A stretch of 47,682 nucleotides of DNA from NCBI GenBank assembly GCA_900552395.1, contig URZJ01000001.1:1-47682 (forward strand), in the 5' to 3' direction. Below the pieces are notes generated by a model. It was not told where the DNA came from. It searched no databases and saw nothing but the letters and a program-made list of their open reading frames with translations. The stretch is from an uncultured Collinsella sp. Its GTDB lineage: Bacteria; Actinomycetota; Coriobacteriia; Coriobacteriales; Coriobacteriaceae. This document shows positions 1 through 8,828 of the stretch, piece by piece. The translations under genes were made by a program, and so were the position numbers. Each line of letters begins with the position of its first letter. Positions within the stretch are counted from its first letter, which is position 1.

Positions 1-48
1 GTTCGAAATTGAGAGGCAAGGCCCTGCGCCCGGCCCCTCGGTTCCCGC

Positions 49-1636
49 TTACGAGAGCGACGTTCTCAGCAACTCGTTGAAGAGCTTCGGGTTGCCCTTG
101 CCGCGGCTTGCCTTCATGCACTGGCCCACCAAAAAGCCGATGACCTTCTGGTTGCCGTCACGATACTGCTGCGCCTGCTCGGCACAGTTTGCCAGCACCT
201 CGTCCACAATCGGCTGCAGCGCGCCGGCATCGCTCACCTGACGCATACCGCGCTCGTCTACGATCTTGTTGGGGTCGTCGCCGGTCTGGGCCATGGCCTC
301 AAAGACCTCGTGCGCCTGGTTGGAGCTGATGGCATCGGTCGCCAGCAGCTTGGCGAGTGCCGCCACTTGAGCCGGCACGATGCCGGACTCGGCGAGCGAC
401 ACGCCCGCGCCCTTAAGGTAGGCGATCATCTCGTTCACCAGCAGGTTTGCGACCGTCTGGGCCTCCTTGCCAGCCATACCGGCAGCGGCGGCCTCAAAGA
501 AGTCGGCAAACTCGGGGTCGCCGGCAATCTGCTCGGCGTCGGCCGTCTTAATGCCAAAGTCGGCCTCAAAACGGGCGCGCTTGGCATCGGGCAGCTCGGG
601 AATCTCGCAACGGCAGCGGTCGATAAACTCGTCGTCCAGATCGAACGGCGCCAGGTCGGGATCGGGGAACAGACGATAGTCGTCTGCCGTTTCCTTCACA
701 CGCATGACCACGGTGCGCTTGCGGCTGGGCTCCCAGTGGCGGGATGATGCCGCCCTCCTCGAGCACCTCGGCCTGGCGGCAAATCTCGTAGGCAAGGCCG
801 TCGTGCAGACTCTTAAACGAGTTGAGGTTCTTGAGCTCGGTCTTGGTGCCCAACTTGGTCTCGCCACGGCGACGCAGCGACACGTTGCCGTCGCAGCGCA
901 TGGAGCCCTTCTCCATGGAGCAGTCCGAAATGCCCAGCGTCACAAAGATGCGACGGAGCTTCTCCATAAACAGGCGAGCCTCCTCGGGTGTGCGCAGATC
1001 GGGCTCAGTCACGAGCTCAATCAAAGGCGTACCGCAGCGGTTGTAGTCGACGAGCGACTCGGCAGCGGCGGTAATGCGGCCCTCGGCGCCACCCACGTGC
1101 ACCATCTTGGCGGCGTCCTCCTCCATGTGGATGCGCAGGATGCGGATGGGCACCGTGTAGGAACCGTCCTCGCGGCGCTCGGGCATCTGCAGGTTGGAGG
1201 CATCGTAGCTGGCCAGATGGCCGGCGCGCTGATTGCCCTCGCGCATCGTGGAGGACATGCGTTTGGCGGCACCGCGACCGGTCACGTCCAGATTCAGATG
1301 ACCGTACATGGCAAAGGCGACCGGACCCTGCGTGGTCTGGAAGTTCTTGGCCATGTCGGGATAGAAGTAGTGCTTGCGATAAAACATCGAGTGGCGCTGG
1401 ATCTCGCAGTTGGTGGCCAGACCGGCCTTGACGATGCTCTCGATGGCGCGTTTGTTGGGCACCGGCAGGGCGCCGGGCAGGCCCAGGCACACCGGACACA
1501 CGTTGGCGTTGGGCTCGTCATCGTGGCTGAGCTTGCAGTTGCAGAACATCTTGGTATCGAGTGCGGTGAGCTCGGTATGGATCTCCAGGCCGATCACGGC
1601 CTCCCAATCCTGCAGAACCTCGGAAAGCTCCTTCAT
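49..1636 (-). pseudogene. gatB: Aspartyl/glutamyl-tRNA amidotransferase subunit B, frameshifted
   Basis: GatB binds misacylated Glu-tRNA(Gln) or Asp-tRNA(Asn), phosphorylates the amino acid and receives ammonia from GatA. The first roughly 298 codons read as a normal GatB N-terminus (VIGLEIHTEL, then a CNC/CPVC zinc-type cysteine set near residues 33-50). After EVLEEGGIIP, near base 741, the frame is lost. The rest of GatB (HWEPSRKRTVVMR, then DDYRLFPDPDL and the C-terminal tRNA-binding YqeY-like domain) continues in another frame to the stop at 49. Restoring the usual family sequence needs about 11 bases encoding a QETR-like stretch. The start overlaps the gatA stop as TAATG. In organisms relying on GatCAB this gene is essential, so an assembly error is as likely as a real mutation. 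Confidence 0.88.
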
Positions 1637-3150
1637 TACAGCTCGCCTCCCTTCCCGGCAAAATCGGGCGCGACGGAAAGCGCGGGCGCACCCGTGGCGG
1701 TATCGGCAAAGCCGCGCTCCAGGGCGCGGGCAAATGTGAGCAGCTGACGGTCCTTAAAGGCCGGACCCACCAGCTGGGCAGAAACGGGCAGCTGAGTATC
1801 CTCGCCCAGGCCCAGCGGCACCGAGATGCCGCCGTTGCCGCAAATGTTGAGCGAGATGGTGTACAGGTCGGACAGGTACATCTGCGTGGGGTCGCTGATC
1901 TCGCCAAACTTAAAGGCCGTGCGTGGCGAGGCGGGCATGAGGATGGTGTCCACCTTGGCATACGCGGCGTCGTAATCCTGCGTGATGAGCGTGCGGGCCT
2001 TTTGCGCGGCATAGTAGTACTTGTCGTACACACCCGAGGAGAGCAGGTAGGCGCCGAGCATCTGACGGCGCTTGGCCTCGGCGCCAAAGCCGTGGGCGCG
2101 CGAAAGCGAGCTCTGGTCGGACAGGTTGGCGCAGCCCTCCTCCTGATAGCCGTAGCGAATGCCGTCGAAGCGAGCCAGGTTGGAGAACGCCTCGGCCGGG
2201 CCGATGACATAGTAGGCGGCGATGGCGGCGTCCAAGTGCAGCAGATCGACCTCCACGAGCTCGGCACCCTGGTTCTGCAGCTCCTGGGCGGCGCGCTGAA
2301 CAGCGGCGTTGACCTCGGGCGTCAGGCCCTCGGCCTCCATAAACGCGGGGATGATGCCCACGCGCTTGCCCTCGATGCTGTCGTTGAGGTGCTCGGTAAA
2401 GTCGACGGCGCAATCTTGGCTGGTGCAGTCGTACGAATCGTGGCCCGCGCCGGTAAGCGCGTTCATGGCCAGCGCGATATCCTCGACCGTGCGGCCAAAG
2501 GGTCCCACCTGGTCGAGCGACGAGCCAAAGGCAACCACGCCGTAACGGCTCACGGCGCCATACGTGGGCTTAAAGCCCACCACGCCGCACAGCGACGCCG
2601 GCTGGCGAATGGAGCCGCCGGTGTCCGAGCCCAGCGAGAGCGCGACCTCGCCCGCGGCGACGGCGGCAGCGGAGCCGCCCGAGGAGCCGCCGGGCACGCG
2701 CTCGGTATCCCAAGGGTTGTTGGTGCGGTGGAACGCTGAGCTCTCGGTGGAGCTGCCAAAGGCAAACTCGTCCATGTTGGCCTTGCCCATGGGCAGGCAG
2801 CCGGCATCGAGCATGCGCTGGACGCAGGTGGCGGTGTAAACGCTCTGGTAGTCCGCGAGCATGCGGGAAGCGCAGGTGGTGCGCGTGCCCACGAGGTTCA
2901 TGTTGTCCTTGATGGCCAGCGGCACGCCCGCAAGCGGGGGCAGCGGCTTGCCTGCGGCACGGTCGGCATCCACGCGCGCAGCAGCCTCGAGCGCAAGCTC
3001 GGGCGCCACCTGCAGGAATGCCTGGACCCCGCCCTCGCGCGCCTCGATGGCGGCAAGGGAGGCCTGGGCCACCTCGGTAGCGGTAAAGTCGCCGGCGGCA
3101 ACGCCCGCGGCGATCTGGGCGGCGGTAAGGGAATCGAAGCTTAGCGCCAT
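1636..3150 (-). CDS. gatA: Asp-tRNA(Asn)/Glu-tRNA(Gln) amidotransferase subunit A
   Basis: GatA is the glutaminase subunit of GatCAB. It hydrolyses glutamine and passes ammonia to GatB for transamidation of mischarged tRNA in the cytoplasm. The 504-residue protein has the amidase-signature triad: Lys81 in LAIKDN, the cis-Ser in the GGSSGGS segment near residue 157, and the nucleophile Ser180 in GSDTGGSIRQP. Length is normal for the family. The gene overlaps gatC upstream and gatB downstream by TAATG junctions, showing tight translational coupling in a gatC-gatA-gatB operon. Nothing is missing, so the enzyme should be active if GatB is. Confidence 0.96.
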   Translation of the reverse strand: MALSFDSLTAAQIAAGVAAGDFTATEVAQASLAAIEAREGGVQAFLQVAPELALEAAARVDADRAAGKPLPPLAGVPLAIKDNMNLVGTRTTCASRMLADYQSVYTATCVQRMLDAGCLPMGKANMDEFAFGSSTESSAFHRTNNPWDTERVPGGSSGGSAAAVAAGEVALSLGSDTGGSIRQPASLCGVVGFKPTYGAVSRYGVVAFGSSLDQVGPFGRTVEDIALAMNALTGAGHDSYDCTSQDCAVDFTEHLNDSIEGKRVGIIPAFMEAEGLTPEVNAAVQRAAQELQNQGAELVEVDLLHLDAAIAAYYVIGPAEAFSNLARFDGIRYGYQEEGCANLSDQSSLSRAHGFGAEAKRRQMLGAYLLSSGVYDKYYYAAQKARTLITQDYDAAYAKVDTILMPASPRTAFKFGEISDPTQMYLSDLYTISLNICGNGGISVPLGLGEDTQLPVSAQLVGPAFKDRQLLTFARALERGFADTATGAPALSVAPDFAGKGGEL

Positions 3151-3461
3151 TACTCGCTCTCCCCCTCTCCCAAAATGGACGGCACGCGGAAGTAGCGGTC
3201 GCGCGCGCTGCCGGCGTTTTCGAGCGCGACGTCGAGCGGCAGGTCGCGCTCGGGCTCGCGCAGGTCATCGCCCATCACGTTGGACAGGCTTCCGATGGGA
3301 TGGAACGTGGGCTCCACGTCAGGCAAGTCATATTGCAAGACGGGCTCGAGCATCTGGACGGCGTCGTTCATGTAGGACGTCATCTGGGTGAGCTCGTCAT
3401 CGGTCAGTGCGATCTTTGCGTACTCGGCGATGCCGCGCACGTCTTTCTCGCTGAGTGCCAT
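3150..3461 (-). CDS. gatC: Asp-tRNA(Asn)/Glu-tRNA(Gln) amidotransferase subunit C
   Basis: GatC is the small stabilising subunit that wraps around the GatA-GatB interface. The protein of 103 residues begins MALSEKDVRGIAEYAK and contains the family pattern of an N-terminal helix pair followed by an extended segment with LPDVEPTFHP near residues 57-66. The start at 3461 is preferred over an in-frame ATG 18 bases upstream because GGAAGGGAG lies about six bases before it and the length then fits the family. It is the first gene of the gatCAB operon; the stop overlaps the gatA start as TAATG. Confidence 0.93.
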   Translation of the reverse strand: MALSEKDVRGIAEYAKIALTDDELTQMTSYMNDAVQMLEPVLQYDLPDVEPTFHPIGSLSNVMGDDLREPERDLPLDVALENAGSARDRYFRVPSILGEGESE

Positions 3462-3496
3462 AGGCGCTCCCTTCCGCATAACAGATAAACCGCTCT

Positions 3497-3502
3497 AGTA
3501 TA
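3497..3502 (-). promoter_or_regulatory. Possible -10 element of the gatCAB promoter
   Basis: Read on the minus strand, TATACT lies about 35 bases upstream of the gatC start, in a short AT-richer patch. No convincing -35 hexamer is placed 17 bases further up, so this is only a weak promoter call. Confidence 0.3.
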
Positions 3503-3634
3503 CAAGGCAACGCCACTTGGAGCAGGTGCTTTACCCAAATGCAGCGAAAACGTAACGAGGGCGGCGAGCACGGGTGGGCGGTTCTGCAGCGAAAACCACA
3601 TCGCGCATAGCGAATGCCGCATCACCCACGGCAA

Positions 3635-3699
3635 AAACCATCACAACATTCGACGCTTTTCGTCAAAATCGCGATTTTCATCGAATGTTGTGACGGTTT
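3635..3699. repeat. Intergenic palindromic repeat, family A copy 1
   Basis: Two 19-base arms (left starts AAACCATCACAACATTCGA, right ends GACGGTTT) pair with a single G:T mismatch around a 27-base AT-rich centre containing AAAATCGCGATTTT, itself a palindrome. Near-identical elements occur at 13649-13713 and 17651-17717. It lies in the gap between the gatC promoter and the sortase stop codon, 11 bases from a family B palindrome. Confidence 0.85.
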
Positions 3700-3710
3700 G
3701 GAAGCCCCCG

Positions 3711-3745
3711 ACCACCACAAAGGTGGCTGTCCCCTTTGTGGTGGT
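3711..3745. repeat. Intergenic palindromic repeat, family B copy 1
   Basis: Perfect 13-base arms (ACCACCACAAAGG and CCTTTGTGGTGGT) enclose a loop containing GGCTGTCCC. It ends 13 bases from the stop of the sortase gene, so it probably also works as a hairpin at the end of that transcript. Other copies lie at 12622-12656, 13584-13616 and 27351-27383. The GCCTGTCCCC-type loop resembles REP elements mobilised by REP-associated Y1 transposases, but no such transposase is in the window. Confidence 0.85.
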
Positions 3746-3758
3746 TCTGAACGATGTC

Positions 3759-4697
3759 CTATGCCGAGGCCTTGGCCTTGTGGCGCTTGCGGACCGCGTG
3801 GATCACGATGTCCAGCAGCAACAGCACAATGGCTACGACCACGATGAGCACGGCAAACTCGCGCTTGCCCCAGTGGCGGCCGGCCAGCGACTTTTGCTTG
3901 TCGACGTCCTTCTTGCTGTATTTGGTGCGCACGCAATGCACCAGCAGGCGATGGTCGTTCACGCCATAGGGCGTGCAGGTAACGAGCGTCACCTTGTCGG
4001 CACCGGGCTCGATGGTCAGCGACTCCATCTCCTCGGGCAGCACCACCTCGGAGTCCACCATCTTGTAGGCAAGCGTCTTGTTCATGGTGTGCAGCAGCAC
4101 CAGGTCGCCGGGCTCCAGTGAGTGGATATCGTCGAACATGCTCAGGTTGCGCATGCCCGAGTGCGCGGTGAGCACGCAGTGCGTCGAGGTGCCGCCCACC
4201 GGCAGGCTCGTGCCTTCCAGGTGGCCGACGCCGGCCATAAGGACTTCTTCGCTCGTGCCGTGGTAGATGGGCATGCTCACGTCGATGGAGGGAATCTCGA
4301 CCCAGCTCATCATAGGGTCGCGGTCAAAGATGAGCTGCTGAGCGTAGGGCTCGATCTGGTCGGCGGGAAGCTCGGTGGCCTCGCCCGCCAGCTGCTCGTT
4401 AAAGGATCGCGCTTGGAGCAAGATGCGCTCGCGCTCCTCGGCAGACAGCGCGTCCACGGTGCTGGACACGGTGCTGATCTGGTTGAACACGCCCGAGGCC
4501 TCGAGCCGGTCCAAGATCCACGGCCAGGTCATAAGGCCCACGCCAATAAGGATGATGACGATGGTGACGAGACGGTCGGCCCAGCGCGGCAGTCGCTTGC
4601 GACGGCGCTTGGGCTTTGGTTGAGGTTTGGGCTGAGGGCTTGAGCCGCCGTTGTCCGCGGCGTTATTGCCCTTCATATGTTTGGCGCCCTGCACCAT
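3759..4697 (-). CDS. Class C (pilus-polymerising) sortase
   Basis: This membrane transpeptidase cleaves LPXTG-like signals and joins pilins through lysine side chains. The 312-residue protein has a basic, Pro/Lys-rich cytoplasmic head, a membrane segment near residues 42-60, and the sortase core with His179 (TAHSGM), Cys241 (LVTCTPYG) and Arg250 (DHRLLV). A second membrane helix near 283-303 is followed by a basic tail. The C-terminal anchor and a DP-containing segment near residues 127-131, at the position of the class C lid, support class C. A GAGGAG site sits about nine bases before the chosen start. It lies downstream of three pilin genes on the same strand, but a strong terminator at 5104-5140 separates it from the major pilin, so it may have its own promoter or depend on read-through. 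Confidence 0.93.
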   Translation of the reverse strand: MVQGAKHMKGNNAADNGGSSPQPKPQPKPKRRRKRLPRWADRLVTIVIILIGVGLMTWPWILDRLEASGVFNQISTVSSTVDALSAEERERILLQARSFNEQLAGEATELPADQIEPYAQQLIFDRDPMMSWVEIPSIDVSMPIYHGTSEEVLMAGVGHLEGTSLPVGGTSTHCVLTAHSGMRNLSMFDDIHSLEPGDLVLLHTMNKTLAYKMVDSEVVLPEEMESLTIEPGADKVTLVTCTPYGVNDHRLLVHCVRTKYSKKDVDKQKSLAGRHWGKREFAVLIVVVAIVLLLLDIVIHAVRKRHKAKASA

Positions 4698-4827
4698 CGC
4701 CGGTCACTCCTCTACAGCTCAGGTTGTCTAAACAAATAATAGCCGATTAGCAGGCTCCCCCGCCCGACAACACAGCTAGACCGCACCGTCCAGTCGAGGA
4801 TAAGCCAGCATTTGAGTTTTCAAAATG

Positions 4828-4853
4828 TCCCGAATCGGCGGGGCGATTCGGGA
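4828..4853. repeat. Inverted repeat upstream of a possible small RNA
   Basis: Ten-base arms TCCCGAATCG and CGATTCGGGA surround a GCGGGG centre, directly followed by TACAAT. The position just upstream of a -10-like hexamer suggests an operator, but it could equally be a hairpin in the sortase leader on the other strand. Confidence 0.4.
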
Positions 4854-4960
4854 TACAATGTCAATAGAAAACGACGCACCCCGCGTAAGTGTACGAGAGC
4901 GCGGGCGGCCTAGTTTTCAGCTTTAGTTAAATGCCCGGGATCCGACCCCCGGGCATTCTT
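4854..4960 (+). ncRNA. Candidate small RNA between sortase and major pilin genes
   Basis: The plus strand shows TACAAT at 4854-4859. A possible stem follows (CCCGCG near 4880, CGCGGG near 4899). It ends in a strong hairpin with arms AATGCCCGGG (4930-4939) and CCCGGGCATT (4948-4957) followed by CTTATTT. No start codon with a ribosome site is present. No -35 element is obvious and no known RNA family was recognised. The rest of the 4698-5240 gap holds only the sortase leader and the terminator at 5104-5140. Confidence 0.25.
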
Positions 4961-5103
4961 ATTTGCGCTTGTTGCGGCGCAAATGCCTTCTACCGTCCGC
5001 ACCGCGCGTGCGCCTACGGACCTTAAACCGAACCTCATACGAATTAAGAAACGCGATGACGAACGTGCCCGCATCGGACGATGAAGGCTGGCTACGTTAT
5101 CCC

Positions 5104-5140
5104 AAAAAACGGGACAGACTCCAGTGCGGAGTCTGCCCCG
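5104..5140 (-). terminator. Rho-independent terminator after the major pilin gene
   Basis: On the minus strand a 13-base-pair stem (GGAGTCTG core, one wobble pair) with a five-base loop is followed directly by six Ts. It lies about 100 bases past the major pilin stop and before the sortase gene. Confidence 0.8.
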
Positions 5141-5240
5141 AAAAGAGAATGGCAAAGCAAGAACGTAGATAGACGAGAAAAGTGTCCGCAAGTCTCATGG
5201 CCATCATATCTCGCCTGCCAGAGGGATAGGTGAGCGAGCG

Positions 5241-7049
5241 TTACTCCTGCTCGGACTCCTCAGCCTGCTTACGGCTGCGGATGAGGTGCGCCACGCCGAT
5301 GCACAGCACCGCGCCACCAGCGATCCAGGTGAAGGTCACGCCGTTAAGACCGGTCAGCGGGAGGCCAACCTGCTTGGTGTTGCCGATGGTGATGTTGACT
5401 TCACCAGTTTGGACATTGGCAGCGGTATTATCCGTAGCGGTCAGCGTATTATCACCCGGAGTGTTGTTAAGGGTGCCGAGGGCGACATCGGAACGACGCT
5501 CGTCATTCTGAGAAGGACTAACCGTAATCTTCTCAAGCTCCGCCGCATTATCCTTATACTTTGCCTCGATAGTAAATGTGAAGGGATTAGCGACGGTATA
5601 TTTGTCGTTCGGTGCCTTAATCTCAGTCACTGTGTAGGTACCGGCATCGAGACCTTTCACAGCGATCTTGCCCTCGTCCGTAGACGCGAACTTTACATAC
5701 TCGGGAAGGTCGCTGTTATCGGCAACGTCCACAAGTTCGCCTGCGACAAAACCATTCCCGTCTTTTGAAGCAACATATTTGTTGTTAGACTTGATGGTAA
5801 AGACGGCACCCCCAAGGCCCTTCTCGGTGCCCTGATCGACCTTGTTAATGTTGAGCTGGAAAGTAAAGTCTCCGGCACTGCCCTCGACGGACGTTCCCGT
5901 TCCCTCGACATAGGGGTTGTTGGAGTACTCGAGCTTAACAGTATTGAAATTACCCTTCTTCTCCCCATTTCCGTTACCGGTAACGGCATTCTTGTTGAGC
6001 TTCGCCTTATAGAAGACAACGATCTGGGTGTTGGCGTCTACGCCCTGGATATCCTTGAGGCCCTTTTTGTTGTTGTCCTTGTCAACGGCAAAGTTAACTG
6101 TCAAAACGCGGCTGCTCTCATTTGGAAAAGTAACATCATAGCCGCTATTGATGGGCGTATAAGCGCCATTGTTCACCGCATAGACCTTAAGCGAACCATC
6201 TACGTATTCGAGGCCGCTCGAAAGAGTATCCGTAAACTTATATGCATAGGAATCGTAGGTGGCATAGTTATCGGCGACCGATCCGGTAAGCTTGTAGGTC
6301 ACTTCCTGGCCGATTTGGGAGTCGATAACGCCAGCCCAACCAGTTGCGCTCGTGGGATCATTCGGCGCCGAAGCAAGTACCTGCTTGCCGACGGTAGGGA
6401 TACTGGTCTTCTCAGTTACAGTTACAGCATTACCGCCAACAACAGCAAAAATCGGGGACGTGCCGGTATCCTTCTTGGACGAATCGCTGAGAGCATTGGT
6501 CACAAACAGGTAATAACCGCTACCGTTCGAAGTTTCGGGAGTCCAAGCGGTGCCAGCGACGATATCCGACTTGACCGGCTCCTCACCCCTAATGGCATTC
6601 GCAACTGCATAGAGAATATTATCGGTCGCAATTCGTGTTCCTTTGGTCGATTCCGACCCCGCGGTGCAGACTCCCGCATGCGCAGTGATGAAATCCGCGA
6701 CTTCCTGAGGCGTAGGCTTCGCAGGAAGCTTTTCAGAATCACTTAAACTGTTATAAGCCTTCCAGTCATTCCTAATGGCTGTAATTACCTTCTGGCCAAC
6801 CGAACTACTCGCCCACGTAATGTCCTGAGCAGTCTTAACTCCATTCGTATCGGTCACCGTGGCCTTAAAGATCTGGTACGCCTTGAACGTAGTATTCGCG
6901 TTACCCTCAACTTGGCTGATCGTGATACTGCCCGCGCCGCCCGCAGCCGCAAACGCCATGGTCACCGGCGCCATCACGCCACCAAAGCTCAGCGCTGCGG
7001 TGAGGCCGGCGGTTACTGCCAGGCGTGCGATGTTCTTGCTCATGCTCAT
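5241..7049 (-). CDS. SpaA-type major pilin (shaft subunit), LPLTG anchored
   Basis: This is probably the polymerised backbone pilin of a sortase-built pilus. The 602-residue protein has a signal peptide ending in the AFAAAG region (residues about 1-35) and an N-terminal pilin domain. Two or more Ig-like modules follow, including an isopeptide-forming SpaA module with an E-box (YTVTEIKAP). It ends with LPLTG, a hydrophobic helix and a basic tail. The segment SIPTVGKQV supplies a possible linking lysine, but the classical WxxxVxVYPK pilin motif was not seen. The start MSMSKNIARL at 7049 follows GGAGGA and gives a normal signal peptide; an upstream in-frame ATG at 7115 would add 22 residues. The DNA is clearly less GC-rich than that of the minor pilin gene next to it. 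Confidence 0.9.
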   Translation of the reverse strand: MSMSKNIARLAVTAGLTAALSFGGVMAPVTMAFAAAGGAGSITISQVEGNANTTFKAYQIFKATVTDTNGVKTAQDITWASSSVGQKVITAIRNDWKAYNSLSDSEKLPAKPTPQEVADFITAHAGVCTAGSESTKGTRIATDNILYAVANAIRGEEPVKSDIVAGTAWTPETSNGSGYYLFVTNALSDSSKKDTGTSPIFAVVGGNAVTVTEKTSIPTVGKQVLASAPNDPTSATGWAGVIDSQIGQEVTYKLTGSVADNYATYDSYAYKFTDTLSSGLEYVDGSLKVYAVNNGAYTPINSGYDVTFPNESSRVLTVNFAVDKDNNKKGLKDIQGVDANTQIVVFYKAKLNKNAVTGNGNGEKKGNFNTVKLEYSNNPYVEGTGTSVEGSAGDFTFQLNINKVDQGTEKGLGGAVFTIKSNNKYVASKDGNGFVAGELVDVADNSDLPEYVKFASTDEGKIAVKGLDAGTYTVTEIKAPNDKYTVANPFTFTIEAKYKDNAAELEKITVSPSQNDERRSDVALGTLNNTPGDNTLTATDNTAANVQTGEVNITIGNTKQVGLPLTGLNGVTFTWIAGGAVLCIGVAHLIRSRKQAEESEQE

Positions 7050-7157
7050 CTTCTTTTCCTCCGTTTTCCGGTTGGTTCCCATTCGATCGGTCATCATCTG
7101 TCTGTGTCTTAGCATCTACTTCGCTACGTCTCGCCCCGCTCTCTGTGGGGCTGCCAG

Positions 7158-8828
7158 CTACTCTTTATGGCTGCCACCTCCCCGCTTGACCAGGAGCGCG
7201 ACCACGATGAGCGCGGCTCCGGCGACCGCTGCGGCGGCCGCGGCGTACATTGCCATATCGCCAGTCGAGGGCATAAAGCCTCCGGTGGTAATGCTAGGGG
7301 GTGTGCCGGTGGGCGTGTTGATGAGCGACGCCTCCAGGCTGCCCGTCGACCCGTCCGCGCTGTCGGCGCGCAGGGGCGACTCGGCCGTGATGGTGAGCTT
7401 GGGCTTGGCAGCGGCCACCTGGTCGACGTCCAGGCCCTCGGCCTTGACCGTCACAGAGCGCGTGCCCTCAAAGGCGGTGTAGCCCTTGGGCGCCTTGAGC
7501 TCGCGGACCTCCAGCTTGCCCGAGTCCACGCCCGAGACGGTCACGCGGCCGTCCTCGCCCGTGGTGACGGTGGCCTTGCCCTCCGCATCCCACGTGCCGT
7601 CGGCCGCCAGCGTGCGGCCGCGGTCGTCGGCGATGCTCAGAACCGCCCCGGCAAGCGGCTTGTCGCCGTCGCTGCCGCGCTTGGTGAGCGCGAGATCCCA
7701 GGTGTAGGCGCACGCGTCATCGCTCGGCGTGCGGGTGAAGCCGGCGTCGCCGGACTGATCGGCAAAGGGAGAGCGCGGGTAGCGCAGGTAGACCTCGTTG
7801 GGGTTGCCCTTCGCGATGCCGTGGTTGCACGCGCTGTTGAGCGGCGCATTGTACACGGCGACCACGCGGGCGCCCGCGGTAAAGGCGTCGGCCCCGCCGA
7901 GCGCGGCGATGAGGTCGCCGGTGCGCACGGTGAAGGTCTTGCCGTCCGCCGCTACCTTGGTGGCGCACTGGGCCGTGATGTCGGTCCAGCCCTTCGCGGG
8001 GTCGGTGCCGGCGCGGCCGTCCTTGTCGGTCTGGACCGCACCAAAGCCGCCGTCCGCGCCCGCCGTCGCGTACACGCGCATGCTCGCAGCCACCTTGGAG
8101 GGGTCGAGCCCCGCGCTCATGGTGTCGACGAACTGCACCGCGTAGGTGTCATAGGCGGAAAGGCCCGCCGGGACCGTGGCCGAGAGGCGCCAGTACAGGT
8201 CGTCGGCGACCGTGGCGTCGGCGGCCTTCTGCCATGCGGCGGCGCTGTCCTCCAGCACGTGCTTGGCGACCTTGGGGGTCGCCGCCTTGGGCTTGACGGT
8301 GACGGCGCCGCCGCCGGCCAGGGCCATGATCGGCGCGGTGCCGGCCTCGCCCTGGGCGATGGCGTCGTCGTCGGCGACGATGAGCCAGTAGCCGCAGGGC
8401 AGCTCGGCCGCCGTGCCCGCGTTAAGGGCCGCGAGCTCAGCGCCAGAGCTCTGGAGGGAACGAGCGAGCTGTGCGCTCAGCGCGCTCGTAAGGTGGGAAT
8501 CGGTGTTGAGCCACTCGGCAGCTTCCCGCGCGGTGGTCTGGGAATTGGGCATGCCGGCGCTGTGCAGCACAGGCAGTGCGGCGTCGCGCGCGGCGTCGCT
8601 TGCCCAGGCGAGGTCGGTGGCAATCTTGGCGTCGCTGTCGCCGTCGACGACGTTGGCGCTAAAGATCTGGTAGGCGTCGTAGCTGCGCGCCACGGTGCCG
8701 CTCACCGTGATGGAACCGGTCGAGGTCGGCGCGGCCTGCGCGGATGCGGGGAACACAACCGCGCAGGTGCCGATCATGAGGGCAAGCAGCGCAAACAAGA
8801 TCGGGAAGGAGCAAACTTTCTTATTCAC
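7158..8828 (-). CDS. SpaA-type minor pilin, MPSTG anchored
   Basis: This secreted, wall-anchored pilin of 556 residues probably decorates the shaft or anchors its base. A signal peptide (hydrophobic LFALLALMIG, then ASAQAA) leads into an N-terminal domain parallel to that of the major pilin (both share DAYQIFSANV- or KAYQIFKATV-type text). Isopeptide modules follow, with TPKVAKHVLED and an E-box-like LEVRELKAPKGY. The sorting signal is MPSTG plus a helix and the tail KRGGGSHKE. The GTG start at 8828 is chosen because GGGAGG lies eight bases upstream; it overlaps the stop of the tip gene, implying coupling. The coding region is far more GC-rich than both neighbours in the same operon, suggesting a different origin. 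Confidence 0.88.
   Translation of the reverse strand: MNKKVCSFPILFALLALMIGTCAVVFPASAQAAPTSTGSITVSGTVARSYDAYQIFSANVVDGDSDAKIATDLAWASDAARDAALPVLHSAGMPNSQTTAREAAEWLNTDSHLTSALSAQLARSLQSSGAELAALNAGTAAELPCGYWLIVADDDAIAQGEAGTAPIMALAGGGAVTVKPKAATPKVAKHVLEDSAAAWQKAADATVADDLYWRLSATVPAGLSAYDTYAVQFVDTMSAGLDPSKVAASMRVYATAGADGGFGAVQTDKDGRAGTDPAKGWTDITAQCATKVAADGKTFTVRTGDLIAALGGADAFTAGARVVAVYNAPLNSACNHGIAKGNPNEVYLRYPRSPFADQSGDAGFTRTPSDDACAYTWDLALTKRGSDGDKPLAGAVLSIADDRGRTLAADGTWDAEGKATVTTGEDGRVTVSGVDSGKLEVRELKAPKGYTAFEGTRSVTVKAEGLDVDQVAAAKPKLTITAESPLRADSADGSTGSLEASLINTPTGTPPSITTGGFMPSTGDMAMYAAAAAAVAGAALIVVALLVKRGGGSHKE

Noticed and set aside
4854..4960. tRNA or 6C RNA in the sortase-pilin gap
   Set aside because: No cloverleaf or GTTCGAAnnC arm, and no runs of six Cs in loops; only a generic hairpin and terminator are visible.
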